Shown: piece by piece, positions 22,006-34,194 of the stretch
Layout: each line of letters opens with the position of its first letter
How positions within the stretch are numbered: position 1 is the first letter of the stretch
Assembly: GCA_964036315.1 (NCBI GenBank)
Contig: OZ038488.1
Coordinates: 61,944,754-62,008,753, forward strand
Direction: 5' to 3'
Source: Acanthosepion esculentum
Taxonomy: Eukaryota > Mollusca > Cephalopoda > Sepiida > Sepiidae
Length of the DNA stretch: 64,000 nucleotides
Program-made: the position numbers and the translations under genes
The notes under the pieces: generated by a model
The model's input: only the letters and a program-made list of their open reading frames with translations
Database searches by the model: none
Told to the model about the DNA's origin: nothing

Positions 22006-22520
22006 TACAGTGTGTAACAGCAAAATTGTCCAATTGTTACATTAAGCTCTGAACTGTTGTAGCTTAGAAATGATTAAAGATATCATACTGGAATTCTCCG
22101 AGGTTTTTTTATAACACTATTGGACTCTACATTGAGCAATAAGAATGTATAATTAATCTTCAAGTTAAACAGAAGTATCGTGATGATATCGCTCATAAGC
22201 GAAAATGACATGTTCAGCATTAATTAAACAGAGCTAAGCATCGGAAGTTCATGAAGGATTGACATAAAGTTAAAATATATATGTATTATACCAGAATAAA
22301 TTTGCAACTTATTGAAGATGATCTTTGCCCTCTCTAACATTCTAGCTTTCTATCCTGGAGTAACAAGGCGTCTCACACGTTTCAAGTACGATTTCATTTA
22401 CAAGGATTTTTTCACTGCTCTTCGGACTGAAACTCCTTTCTCACATGCCAAATGTCTGATGAATTGAGTTTGATCTTTTCTAATTGATTTCTTTAACTCT
22501 AAGTTGAAAGGAAGGTTATC
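22006..22520 (-). pseudogene. Mariner element relic, N-terminal transposase and one terminus
   Basis: Left end 'TACAGTGTGTAACAGCAAAA' plus 'TTGTCC' matches the terminus of the 17437 mariner at most positions. On the minus strand 22510 to 22275 reads 'FIRHLACEKGVSVRRAVKKS' and 'KSYLKRVRRLVTPG', then 'ERAKIIFNKLQ', the second DNA-binding half and linker of this transposase. Two stops interrupt it, and the catalytic domain is deleted. Confidence 0.72.
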
Positions 22521-22984
22521 AGTTTTTTGTAGTAAGTAATGAGTTGCTTTGTGCTATTCTTTAAAATATGATTATTCGAGAGACGATAAGCAAATCTCCA
22601 AGCAAATGCATAAGCAACAAAGAGGTAACTATTTCTAAGTAGTTAATGCTTTTTATTTATAATCAGACATTATTTCTTATATTTTAAACGTTATATTTGA
22701 AAGCATAAACGTTCTTGGGGAGAAACGTTCTGTGTTTCTAAACATTGTGAAATACATCTACCTCTTGATTCAAGAATTTAAATCTGTTTTCTGGTAGTCC
22801 TGCTCTGTAGGGGAAACGACCGCGCTAAAGACTGCTCAACCACAGATAGCTTCATAGCCCAGAAAGTTTCGTTTACTCTTTTAAGGAATGCACATCTATT
22901 CGTTCAAATCTTCTAGAAAGCTCATATCTGCTTGAGATTCCATATGTGCTAACGTTTATTTTCGTAGCCGAAACGTAATCATTG
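22521..22984. other. No recognisable feature
   Basis: AT-rich spacer between the mariner relic and the inverted-repeat element. Confidence 0.45.
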
Positions 22985-23405
22985 TTATATCTAATCAATT
23001 GATGGATACTGAGACTATTTACATTGTCCGTACTATTGTAATCTTCCTTATGGTCATATTCACGACGTTCCGGCCATTGTACGTTGGTGGAAGTAATCCA
23101 GTGACTTGGCCCAAAGAATTGTGAGTTCAATACCTGCCCACAGCAGAGGTGAACAAGAACAGAATTAACTAAACACTGAGATACAAAAAAAGGTATGACA
23201 CGTGGAACTAGAACAATCTAGCCTCGTGGACTATATAAAGTGTTCGGTTAAAAAGTCCAATGTATATCATCTGAAGAAGGCTGACGCGTATAACGACCGA
23301 AACATCGTGAGTATTACAATAAAGATGAGTAAAGCAGTCCGAACAATGTAAATAGTGTAAATAGATATAGTACCTCATCTCAGAAATACAGACATATAAT
23401 TAATA
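22985..23405 (+). mobile_element. Inverted-repeat element with tRNA-like core and hammerhead-like motif (copy 2)
   Basis: Same layout as 10205-10640. An inverted 5' arm near 23010-23065 precedes a tRNA-like middle ('GTGACTTGGCCCAA', B box 'GAGTTCAATACCT'). A hammerhead-like segment 'CTGAAGAAGG' ... 'GACCGAAAC' ... 'ATCGTG' lies at 23271-23310. A 3' arm runs 'AGTCCGAACAATGTAAATAG' to 'ACCTCATCTCAGAAATACAG'. The outermost phrase lies 3' here and, inverted, 5' in copy 1, so the complete element probably has it at both ends. Confidence 0.65.
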
Positions 23406-23913
23406 GATGTTAATTTTAACCCAGCATTAACTCCCATTGCTTTAAAATTTCTATTTTAGTAGCTAGGCGTGTTTCAGTAGACGCACTGCTTTTATTAAAA
23501 ATACATTTACCTGTCATTGTTGTCGAGAGTTTTAGTAAAGAAAAAATGCCCTCTGACAGAGGAAATTACCAGCTGAAACCTCCAGACGATAAGTACCGAA
23601 GATCGATGGAGTAAATGAATAATAAACAAATTACAGAGCTTAAAACGTTGAAACGGTCACCAAATGTAACATGTTAGCAAAAGCCAGAGAGGCTTTTTGA
23701 GGACGAAAAAGAGTTATTTACACAATCGCTGAAAATAAGAATGTACAATATGTCCTCAGGTTAAACCCGTTCTCCTGATGACGATAATATTATAATAATT
23801 AAATCTATAATTAAGTACAATAAACCCTCAATAAATTTCACAAGAGGAGAAAGCATATTTTTAAAATTAGCATTTACTCTTTAGGTGATGTCATTTTTTA
23901 AAATCCTGTCGGA

Positions 23914-23918
<5 letters not shown>
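23406..23918. other. Mostly unrecognised
   Basis: At 23571-23612 lies 'AGCTGAAACCTCCAGACGAT', related to the sequence around the hammerhead-like motif at 20800-20825 but without a matching GAAAC-GTC end. Otherwise nothing recognisable. Confidence 0.4.

Positions 23919-23954
<36 letters not shown>
23919..23954. repeat. (TA)n microsatellite
   Basis: About 18 TA units. Confidence 0.95.
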
Positions 23955-23957
<3 letters not shown>

Positions 23958-24167
23958 TGAACATAGAAGTAAATACTTAGAGGCGACATATTGAGCACTT
24001 TATCCCATAAATATAGCATACCCTAAGACATACCTATATATATATAGGGAAGAGGTTATAGCTGTTCCAACGAGAGAAAAGTGTATATTTTAAAAAGAAG
24101 CGAGTAACCTCAAATGTAATGTGGATGTTTTTATTTTTAAAAATATATATTATGCTTTATTTTTCAT

Positions 24168-24212
24168 AATTTTGCAACAGTGTTTCGGGTCTCGTGATCT
24201 TCTTCAGGTAAA
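24168..24212 (-). ncRNA. PLE-tail hammerhead-like motif
   Basis: On the minus strand: CTGAAGA (24207-24201), a short stem-II region, then CCC-GAAAC (24186-24182) and 'ACTGTTG'. This is the 'CTGAAGA...GAAAC' signature common in Penelope-like element terminal regions. A one-base change in the core (A for T in CTGATGA) and weak stems suggest an inactive relic. Confidence 0.45.
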
Positions 24213-24348
24213 GAATGGATATTTCCACATATTAAAATGAATTAATTTTCCTTATGTTTTTCGATGTTCAGCATTCTCTTTTTTGTGTTGTAGTGACACA
24301 AATGTCTTTCTTGGAACAAAAGACATTTGTGTCACTACCCCACAAAAA

Positions 24349-24639
<291 letters not shown>

Positions 24640-24640
<1 letters not shown>

Positions 24641-24812
24641 GTTTCTATCTCCTAGAGCAGTTGCCATCCAAAGCTATAGAACCCAGTCTGTCCTGCTATT
24701 TGCCCATAGGTGGAGTGGGGGGATAAGAGGAGGATTAATACCTTTCTCAAGGGTATTAGCATGTAAGTGAATGTAATGGATTCGACTGGAAGTTTGATCG
24801 GTCAGCGTCGCG
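24640..24812 (-). mobile_element. SINE-B copy
   Basis: Shows, in reverse, the full SINE-B body: 'CCAAAGCTATAGAACCCAG', 'CCTGCTATTTGCCCATAGG', 'AATACCTTTCTCAAGGG' and 'AATGGATTCGACTGGAAG'. The region to 24812 is the tRNA-like head. It lies next to the LINE-C 3' end in the same orientation. Confidence 0.8.
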
Positions 24813-24848
24813 AGCCGACAAATTTATGCCAGACGGCGCCAAGGCACA

Positions 24849-24850
<2 letters not shown>

Positions 24851-24932
<82 letters not shown>
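24851..24932. repeat. (TA)n microsatellite
   Basis: About 40 TA units with one GTA interruption near 24899, ending exactly at the pogo-like MITE. Confidence 0.96.
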
Positions 24933-24936
<4 letters not shown>

Positions 24937-25118
24937 TAACCCGGATATAAGAGACCCTGATATAAGAGAAACTCGGATATAAGATAGATTTTCTCTGGTC
25001 CCAAATTAGAGCCTGTGTTAATGTATATATAATAGACCAAATCCGGATATAAGAGAAACCCGGATATAAGATACTTCTTCTCAGGTCCCGACAACTCTCT
25101 TATATCCGGGTTATACTG
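24932..25118. mobile_element. pogo/Tigger-like MITE (copy 1)
   Basis: About 187 bp. Ends 'AGTGTAACCCGGATATAAGA' and, reversed, 'AGTATAACCCGGATATAAGA' form an inverted repeat of about 25 bp, as in pogo/Tigger elements that begin CAG and insert at TA. Subterminal 'ACCCGGATATAAGA' recurs two or three times per side. The first C is mutated to T. Two other copies: 32623-32792 and 35856-36042. Confidence 0.88.
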
Positions 25119-25300
25119 TGTATATTGTGTGTGTTTGAGCAGCAATACTTCATTTATACAAGTTTCATTAAATATGATTGACAAGGTACTGCTGTTAAGA
25201 TTTTTTTTATTTAATTTCCCTTGTGTTCTTATAAATTTTACTATTAACTGAATGTAAATAAAACAAACCATGCATTTAGTAAAAATTAAAAATGAATTAC

Positions 25301-25460
25301 CTGTGATAATGGCGAAAAGTATAGCCGAAAGCGCTCGGACATACAAAGCATCTGGAGAATTTCTACATAATTTATGTCCATTACTAAAGCAAATTATAAG
25401 AACAATTGCCTTGATAACGTCCTTCAGAAGACGAAATGCGTCAACTAAGTAGAGTTTTCC
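25301..25460 (+). mobile_element. PLE-tail fragment with hammerhead-like motif
   Basis: 'TGTGATAATGGC' ... 'AGCCGAAAGCGCTC' (25302-25336) has a GGC/GCC stem-II pairing followed directly by GAAA, with the first core strand degenerate (TGATAAT for CTGATGA). The same phrase is at 55926-55961. Further on, 'AGACGAAATGCGTC' (25429-25442) resembles the GGACGAAACGCGTC of the PLE at 52987, and 'GTTTTCCTCTTATCGG' matches the PLE end phrase 'TTTTCCTCTTGTC'. Confidence 0.5.
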
Positions 25461-26245
25461 TCTTATCGGTTTTATTCACATATATATATGAACCTATATA
25501 TTATGACCTGCACGAAACGGAAACATTTTAGGTAATAAATTGAAGTGTACAAAACAACTCTCTTTAGGGCAGCATAAATCCTGTTAAGACTGAAGCAATA
25601 AGTAACACCAAATGTATGGTAAAACGTCGTGAGAATACTGAGGATATTACTGGCGCTTTGAGAACAGTTTATCGGCATACATTCTCCAAAAAAAAAACTT
25701 AGCAATTTACAAATGGATCGGTAGTTCCATAGGAACAAGACGGAGATGAAGAAGACAAACGACTCGGTAGAATATCAGCAACACTTTATGGTGGGAGCGG
25801 GCGGGAATCGATAATATTCGAGGTTTAGTTGAGGGCAACAGAAATTATAGCTAACACCCGAGGCATTTCATTTGGTTCAGCTCACACATTTCTATCTTAA
25901 AAATTTAAGTTAAGCATAATTTTTGCTCTTTGGATCTTAACAAATGCAGCACCCAGATCAAAATAAACCACAGTGGAGCTTTCAATGGAAATCTTTAAAA
26001 TAGAGAGGACGAAGTTTAAGAGAGGTTTCTATGGAAAATTGTGAATGAAAATTCACTTAAACTGTATGATATTGAAGTTGATTAATTTATATATTATATT
26101 ATTTATATTGTTATATATTTTTCTGTATATTGATACTGTAGTATTGTATGTAAATGAGGTTCTGATATTATGTTCTGTTTGATATTTTGTTATAATTTGT
26201 TTTGTAATTGGGGATTCATGTCCTCCTCCTCATTTTACACCATCT
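25461..26245. other. No recognisable gene
   Basis: The 88-codon minus frame 25472-25738 has no domain. AT-rich up to the TA tract at 26253. Confidence 0.5.
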
Positions 26246-26249
26246 TTAA

Positions 26250-26252
<3 letters not shown>

Positions 26253-26302
<50 letters not shown>
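26253..26302. repeat. (TA)n microsatellite
   Basis: About 24 TA units at the truncated 5' edge of LINE-C. Confidence 0.96.
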
Positions 26303-27200
<898 letters not shown>

Positions 27201-27309
27201 CTATTGACATGACAACGTCTATTCGAGAGCTTGCTCTATATCATAAGAATATGGCGTCGTCGATAGGATCCCTAACCGCGCTGGATGAACCGGAGTACGT
27301 AGATGTTTC

Positions 27310-27981
27310 ACAGCGTTGGCTAGGGTAAAGAAACTGAAAGACAAGAAAACCTCCGGCGAGGAGAATGATTTAATTTTTGCTTCGGCAGGATACCAAGCCA
27401 TAAAGAAAATATTTATTATGGTGTACTCCAAAATACTGTAAGACTTAACATATGAGGAACTATCAACCATTATAAAAAGAAATATGCTACCAAAAAAAAA
27501 AACCCTGGTGGTTGCAGAGAGAATATTTTTTTGGAAAACAAGCAGAACCCGATTGAAACCGTAATGCAATATTTACACAGATTGTAAGAAGCATCAAGAT
27601 TGCGAATTTGAAATAATGGGTTCGAGAGAAATATCTGTAGAAAATGAATTGATCCTTCTACAAGCGAATGATAGGAATTTAGAAGCAAGTGTAGAATTCT
27701 TGCAGCAATTAGAATTAATTAATGAATTTAATAATTCTAAAAACCACGTGGAAGCATACAACACAACTGAAATCCTAATTAAGTGCAAATTTTGCGACAA
27801 AGAACACGAAAGAATCAAAAACTGTCCAGCCCTAGGAAAATTGTTAAACTGTAAAAGAAAAGCCAATTTTCAATCTGTGTGCAGATACAAAAAGAGAACA
27901 GAAAAAGTAGACAATACAAACCCTCATACTGAAATTACAGAATTATATTCGATAAGAACACCTGCAAAAGTAGACAGATAG
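27310..27981 (+). pseudogene. Gag-like region with imperfect zinc knuckle
   Basis: Two frames: the first (about 27310-27600) has 'LTYEELSTIIKRNMLPKK', the second (27616-27981) 'VEFLQQLELINEF' and a Cys-rich stretch 'CKFCDKEHERIKNCPA'. The knuckle departs from CX2CX4HX4C (here CX2CX3HX5C), and the second Cys cluster has lost members. Gag binds and packages element RNA; this copy has a frameshift near 27600. Confidence 0.7.
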
Positions 27982-28544
27982 TAAAAATGAATGTTTTATC
28001 TTTTCCCATGCAAATTCACGTGGGGGAGCGGAATTTCTGGGAAAAATGGATAAACCCAAATTAAGAAAAAAAACCTTAATTTTAAACAATTTGATGGATC
28101 TTTCATCTAAACCCTAAGCTCCTTTGAAGGAACTTTCGAGACAAAAACCTTTTTGAGATTATTCCCATCATTGCTGTAAAATTCACAAAAATTCATGGAC
28201 TTCTGGGAATAGACGTTATAAAAGTGGATACAACGAAGTTTTAAAAAAAAAACTGTATAAAGCCAGACGAATCTGATATTAAAAAGATATAAACCTAGTA
28301 TTCATCTAAAAGAAAATAAGTGCCCGATCTAGTTTGAATCTCGAAAAATTCATATTCGCATCCTACTCATGGCAGTTGCAAAACTAAAAAAAAGAAATTG
28401 TAGAACAATGCATATTAGAGAAATTTACTCCAGGTGGTAACAGTTGGGCGACTTGAGGATATACAAAGGTGGGAGTCGTCATATATAATCTGATTCCTTC
28501 CCCTTACCTAACATATAAACGGCAAGTCATGAAGTAGCAGGGAT

Positions 28545-28790
28545 GAAATACTTTGCCATGATTAACCTGAAATCGGCATATAACCAAATAGAAATTGACA
28601 GAATATTTAAAGAAATCACTACAGTTAATGTCTCAATAAGTTTACCAAGACGGACTCGTCTTCCATTTGGAGTTAAGACTTCAAGCCATACTTTCAAGGG
28701 AAAGTGAAAAAAGTTCTCTCGGAGTGGGGTAAGAAATATAATCATATATCAAGACGATATAGGCGTAGGTCCTTACAGTGAAGAGGAATT
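28545..28790 (+). pseudogene. Reverse transcriptase fragment of the Ty3/gypsy copy
   Basis: Contains 'YFAMINLKSAYNQIEI' (first catalytic-motif region, with the usual Asp replaced by Asn), 'LPFGVKTSSHTF' and, after a stop and frameshift, 'IIIYQDDIGVG' with the YxDD box intact. Mixed survival of motifs across frames confirms decay. Confidence 0.8.
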
Positions 28791-28949
28791 AAAAAAACCT
28801 TAACAAGTTTCAAACAAATTAAAAGATGCTGGTATGACGATAAATGGCCATAAATGTGAATTAATTTACGACAAAATATCGTATTTGGGAGACCAAATAT
28901 CTGAAGAAGGAACTTCAGACAATAAACTGATAAATAAAATATCGGAAGT

Positions 28950-29570
28950 ATGTACACCAAAAAAATAATTTAAAAAATTAGAATCCTTTTTGGGATTGAC
29001 CACTTTTTATAGCAAATATCTACCTATATACAGCGACCTAATAAAACATTTGCAGAATTATGGAAAAAGAATACAGAATTTAAATGGAATCAAAGTCAAA
29101 ATGTAGCTTTTGAAAGCTTACAAAAGGCATTGATGAGAAAACAAATTACAAAAATTTTTGATCCAAAAAAAAAAGAAGTGACACTGACTACGGATGCAAG
29201 TGAATGCTGTAGCCACAATTTTATCTCAAGAAGTTAATCCAATAATATATTTGTCGATAAAATTAACATCAGCTGAAGCTAATTACCCAAATATTGAGAA
29301 AGAAGCATAAGCAATACTATTGAGAAAAGAAAGGGTTCGGATGTTTTTGTTAGTACGAAGATTTGTGTTAAAGTCAGATTACAAACTTTTAGAGTTTAAA
29401 TTTTAACCTCAGAACGGAAGCACCAAAAGTCACAGCTAGAATTTTAAAATGGACTATAAAACTCATGGCCTTTGATTTCGACATCATATACGTAAAGGGG
29501 AACATTATTCCACACGTGGCTAAGAAGATAAAATACTGCACTGAGTTGGAACGGACGTGTTACCCCTAAT
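28950..29570 (+). pseudogene. RT connection and RNase H fragment
   Basis: 'ESFLGLTTFYSKYLPIY' type block near 28980-29035, then 'EVTLTTDASECC' near 29178-29210 (RNase H first Asp), 'MAFDFDIIYVKGN' near 29465-29505. Frame changes separate the pieces. Confidence 0.75.
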
Positions 29571-30740
29571 GTTAACTAGAATTTCAAACAGAATAAAAAT
29601 AAAGACGTGGAGCAAATGTTCAATGGTAGAAAGAACCTACAAAGAATCAAGGCATAAATTAACTGTAGAGAAAGGCATATTATGCAATATTATAATACCC
29701 CGACAATGTTTAAGAAAAGAAGTAAGAAAAGGTGTACACGGTTATGTACATTGTGGTGTGACACTAACACAAATGAGATTAAAATTACTTCTCGAGATGT
29801 AGAAGACTATTTAAAAAGATGAATACCCCCGGAAAAAAAATCGGCAAAACGAAATTCATTCGTGGCTTAAAGAAAACGAACCAGGGGTTCGGGTACAGAT
29901 AGACCATCCTCATATTAAAAGCATGGGGCTATTTTAAATTTTAGTGGTCTTATTTTCAGGATGGATCGATGTCATTAAGTTTACTGACAGAAAAGCCACT
30001 ACTGTAAAACAAATATTAAGAACAAATTTTTCAAGGACTGCGGTGCCTAAAACTTTAGTCTCAGATCACATGCCAGAATTTTGCGAGGAAAGTCTGTGTT
30101 CGTGGCTAAAGCGTATTGGATGCGTACCGTATAAAACATCACCCACAATCGAACGGAATCGCAGAAAGAATAGTGGAGACTGTGACAATGAGACTAAAAG
30201 AATTTTCCCATCTAATGATAATATAGAAAATTACTTGTCAAGATTACTGTTAAGCTATAAAACAATTCCACATGACAGCAGACTATAAAGTCCATTCGCA
30301 TTAATGGGTAGACAGATTGGAGCTCCCATAACAACGTCATGTTCAACAAGTGAAAGTGTCTGGTATTAAAAAGACAAAGATTATAATCCAGAGAAGGTGA
30401 ACTTTGAAATATCGAAAGGACACAACACAGAAATACTAACGAAAATGGACAAAATGTACTGATCCATGCGGATTAATTCAGAATGAGAATGGAATCCGAG
30501 GTTATAGAAATGGACGAAGAATCTGAAAGGTAAAGAACATGAAGTGGGGGGAGGAAACTAAGGAATCCAATCCTGAAACTGAGAAATCTATGGACGATAA
30601 TAACCGGAAATCTGACGAGAAATCGGAAAAGGACAATGAACTCAGGCCTAAGTTTCCTATAAGAAGAAATCAAGAAACACACCAAGAAAGACCGTTTAGA
30701 TTCCCAAGAATAATTAGAACTCAGTCAAGTAGGAAGTTAT
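29570..30740 (+). pseudogene. Integrase fragment and pol tail
   Basis: 29944-30288 shows 'FSGWIDVIKFTDRKATTVKQ', 'VPKTLVSDHMPEFCEESL' (second catalytic Asp region) and 'WLKRIGCVPYKTSP', then a frameshift removes the Glu region. 30300-30470 continues in another frame; 30539-30742 is a Glu/Lys/Arg-rich acidic-basic tail. Integrase joins element cDNA to host DNA; this one is dead. Confidence 0.8.
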
Positions 30741-31170
30741 AATTGAGCATAATAACCGGTGTTCCCATGTAGGAGGTTATAATAGTGCATAATAACTGCT
30801 GTTCACAAATAGAAAGTTATAATTGGGTATAATATCTGGTGTTAGAAAATAAGAAGTTATAATTGGGTATAATATCTGGTGTTAGAAAATAAGAAGTTAT
30901 AATTGGGTATCTGTCTATATTTCTGAGATGAGGTATTATGTACATTATTTACATTATTCGGACTATTGTCCTCATCTTTTTAGAATTGGGTATAATAACC
31001 AGTGTCCTTAACTAGGAAGTTATAACTGTATATAATACTCGATGATCCCAAGTAGGAAATTATAATTGTGTATAATATCCGATGTTCCAAAGTAGGTGAT
31101 TATAATTAGGTATAATCATCGCTGTTCCCATGTAGGAGATTATAAATGGGTATAATAACCGGTGTTCCCA
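30735..31170 (+). repeat. Minisatellite, about 40-43 bp units
   Basis: About nine units of the form 'AGGAAGTTATAATTGGGTAT' + 'AATAACCGGTGTTCCCAAGT', with units 3-4 almost identical and others 75-90 percent alike by eye. A foreign segment (30908-30982) interrupts unit 5. It starts exactly at the stop of the gypsy pol tail, so the array may derive from the element's 3' untranslated region. Confidence 0.9.
30908..30982. mobile_element. End fragment of the inverted-repeat tRNA-like element inside the minisatellite
   Basis: 'TATTTCTGAGATGAGGTATT' to 'CGGACTATTGTCCTCATC' matches 10213-10280 and, reversed, 23330-23395. Only about 75 bp, one arm. It sits between 'AATTGGGTAT' and 'AATTGGGTATAATAACC', which repeat the target, so it may be a small insertion with a target duplication of about 10 bp. 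Confidence 0.75.
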
Positions 31171-32620
31171 AGTTGCCCCCAACTAAATATTGGCCGGATT
31201 CGATGTGCCTTAATTTAACTGTGAGCTTATGTTTCTAAAGACAAAAGGTAAAGTTTACTCACAAGTGGGAAAGTTCTGTCGAAGCACAAGTCGGCGCGTT
31301 AGGATGACATTTTATGGCGACAATTTGATATGAACCTGAGGGCATTTAGCTAGTTGAAAATAACACACTAACACTTACCTATTACGAAATTGCTTTGAGA
31401 ATATTAGCTAAACTGTATCAAAGAATCATCGTTGAAGTATTCATCAGAGAAGAATTTCCCCACAGCAATTCTGTTGCCCAATCCTAACGCGAACATTGCA
31501 AGAATTTCTGTGAGTATTCATTAAACATCCGACTTATAATTCTGATTTAGCACTGTTTATCTTGTTATCTGCGAACATTAAGCATTTTTGAAAGGTATCC
31601 ATTTTGAAACAATTAATCACGTAAAAAGGCTACTTGACATCTTTAAATTCTCGGGACCTTCATTCCTTCTTGAATAGTATAAATATCTGACATCATCGCT
31701 TACCGAAGTTCCTTGATTTCCATGGAAATTATATGGAGAATTAAAAATTATACATAAAACTGCATACTTTTTTAATTCCAGGAACAAGTGGAATGACTCT
31801 TAGAGTTGTAAATAAGTCAAAAACCTCGTAACAGAGTACCCTTTTACACAGGAAATATGCCTTTGATTAAAAACGCCAGAGGAAATTCTCAAAGAGGCCA
31901 GGTAGATAGTTTTACTTCCATGTCTTCTTGTCTGAATGCAGACACAAGGAAGTAAGATTAACATCTCATCCTCATTGAATCTAATTTTCTCTCTTTCACC
32001 AAGGTCGCCGAAAATAGGTAAATAAATTCTTGCTTGCAGACCAAAAATCTTTAGTAACAATAGACGAATCATCAACCTGAAATTCTACATTGTTTGGACA
32101 AGCCTGAAAGACTCTCCAGAAATATCATAATAAAAGTTAACCTTGAGTCTTAATCGAATCAACAAAAGTTTGTGATATGTAGGGTGAGTTATTTTCTTAT
32201 GATTACACCTTCCTATGAATCTGGATTTAGCTCAAAGCAAATGCCTTTCAATGTGTAGCTGAAAACATTATGATACCTTACGTTTGAAAATAGATTTCAC
32301 ACAAAAAGTAGGACGAAAATTATTCAGAAAATCCGATTTAGTTAATTCATATTTTCTAACCAATTAGAATCGCAATACATTTTTCTTTTAACAATTTGAA
32401 AGTGAATCAGCTAGGATAGCGCATTTTAGAAAAATAAGAGACCTGCTAAAAAGTAATCAGAATAAAACATATTTCTTTTCTGCAATACATTTTACTTTTT
32501 TGGCGGGGGATTAAGCTGACTGTGTTTAAATTGACTTATTTATTTTTGTGTTTAATCTTCAGGGTATTTAACTCTCAAAAAAAGATATTGATCACCACTG
32601 TTTACAGGCCTTTTTAGGTA
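31171..32620. other. No recognisable gene
   Basis: Contains 'TTTTATGGCGACAATTTG' near 31310, faintly like an LTR/primer-site junction but with no supporting LTR. The 91-codon minus frame 31800-32075 has no domain. Confidence 0.45.
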
Positions 32621-32622
32621 TA

Positions 32623-32792
32623 CAGTGTAACCCGGATATAAGAGAGTTGTCGGGACCGGAGAAGAAGTATCTTATATCCGGGTTTATCTTATATCCGGGT
32701 TTGGTCTATTTGTTTTATTAACACAGGCTCTAATTTGGGACCAGAGAAAATCTCTCTTATATCCGGGTTTCTCTTATATCCGGGCTACACTG
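32623..32792. mobile_element. pogo/Tigger-like MITE (copy 2)
   Basis: 170 bp with intact ends: CAGTGTAACCCGGATATAAG and, reversed, CAGTGTAGCCCGGATATAAG, flanked by TA on both sides (32621-32622, 32793-32794). Subterminal 'TATCCGGGTTT' repeats as in the other copies; inner sequence is inverted relative to copies 1 and 3. Confidence 0.93.
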
Positions 32793-32832
32793 TATATGCC
32801 AATAGTTGACTATTTCAACAGTATTTTAATCC

Positions 32833-33204
32833 ATATCCCCTTGGTGTCAGTTCAACTTAAAACCTTAAATATCCAAATATCTAAACTATAATTACAATCT
32901 ATAATTTTCCAAAATGTAAATCTCACTTGTTAAGTTCGAAACTTTTCAATTTCCTTAACCGAAACCAACAAGCAGAATTACTAAAGATAAATGCTAATAA
33001 AATTTGGCCAGAAAGTGAAATCCTCTTGGTGTCAGTTCAACTTAAAACCTTAAATATCCAAATATCTAAACTATAATTACAATCTATAATTTTCCAAAAT
33101 GTAAATCTCACTTGTTAAGTTCGAAACTTTTCAATTTCCTTAACCGAAACCAACAAGCAGAATTACTAAATATAAATGCTAATAAAATTTGGCCAGAAAG
33201 TGAG
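32833..33204. repeat. Tandem duplication, 2 x about 185 bp
   Basis: Units starting 'CCTCTTGGTGTCAGTTCAAC' or 'CCCCTTGGTGTCAGTTCAAC' (near 32837 and 33022) and ending 'TTTGGCCAGAAAGTGA'. I see one internal substitution (AAAGATAAA versus AAATATAAA), so the duplication is recent. No gene inside. Confidence 0.95.
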
Positions 33205-34190
33205 GGCTTAAACTGTGATCAGAATAATTTGAGTTATTAATGCCAAAAACAGTTTATATTTTACAAAATTAATCCCCAAAATAGTTTATATTTTACAAAA
33301 ATCATATTAAATCAAAGAGTTGCTGTCATATATGAGCTGGAGACGCCTAACCCTCACTTTCCGCCCTTGGCTAGGTCAAAATCACTTGCGTAACCTTATA
33401 GGGGATGACCTATTTCCACGCAACATATCCTTCTTTACAGACAACAACATTGCAAGCATATTGCTACTAAATCTCTATGATATTTCATTTAACGACTTCT
33501 ACTATTTAGTGCCACCAGCTCAGACCGTTACCGCCAAGAGCTGCATTACCATATCCACAGGAGTGAATCACCGTCATTACTTGAGTATTCTATTGGCCCT
33601 AAGGGCCACACCTCTTCCCAAAAACTGATTCTGATTTCCGTGTGGATGTTTCTTCGACAATTAAAATCTTCACCTCTTCAAGAATAGCTTTCTATCTCCC
33701 ATATCTTTATTTCTTGCTTCTTCCTCTTAGGTTCATATCGCACTCCTCATTCATTAACTCTCTGCCTCGAGTGGCTCTTGAACTTGTACTAACTGAACTG
33801 TATTAAAAAAGCAGAAAGCTATAATTAATAATATTTAACAATTTTATAATTAATACCGGATTTTACGGTGGGCGTTAATAGATTAAATTCGTCAAGCTTA
33901 GGATTATACTATGCTGCAGTCTGTTTAATTACTATTTGAATCATTTTGAAATACGGTCAGCTTATCTGTGTCTGCTGTTATCTTTTGAGCTTTCAACATG
34001 TAAACACTTACAACAAGAAAATATAGTTTGCCGTGCAGGAAAAACATTATCGTTTAGTCTGTTTGCTTCTTTGTACACGTATCATTTGCTACTCTCAAAA
34101 GGACGAGCGCTATATAAACAACTTTTAACCTTTGAAACCTGAAAACATTATATTGCGTATTAAATAAAATTCATTAATATAGTGAGTTCA
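33205..34190. other. Unrecognised; long open frame 33320-33628
   Basis: The 102-codon plus frame at 33320-33628 is one of the few not made of simple repeats, but I recognise no domain, and the following 33640-33790 ('FINSLPRVALEL') faintly suggests LINE C-terminal sequence. 33805-33870 has 'TATAATTAATA' phrases shared with 12470 and 35165-35500. Confidence 0.4.
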
Positions 34191-34194
34191 GCTT

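Noticed and set aside
23571..23615. Hammerhead-like phrase CCAGACGATAAG...CCGAAGATC
   Set aside because: Related to 20800 flank but lacks CTGANGA and GAAAC in the right order; not counted as a ribozyme.
31300..31330. 'TTTTATGGCGACAATTTG' as LTR/primer-site junction
   Set aside because: No TG...CA LTR to its left could be defined and no retroelement protein follows.
33320..33628. 102-codon open frame considered as an exon
   Set aside because: No recognisable family and no convincing splice sites; kept only as unrecognised sequence.
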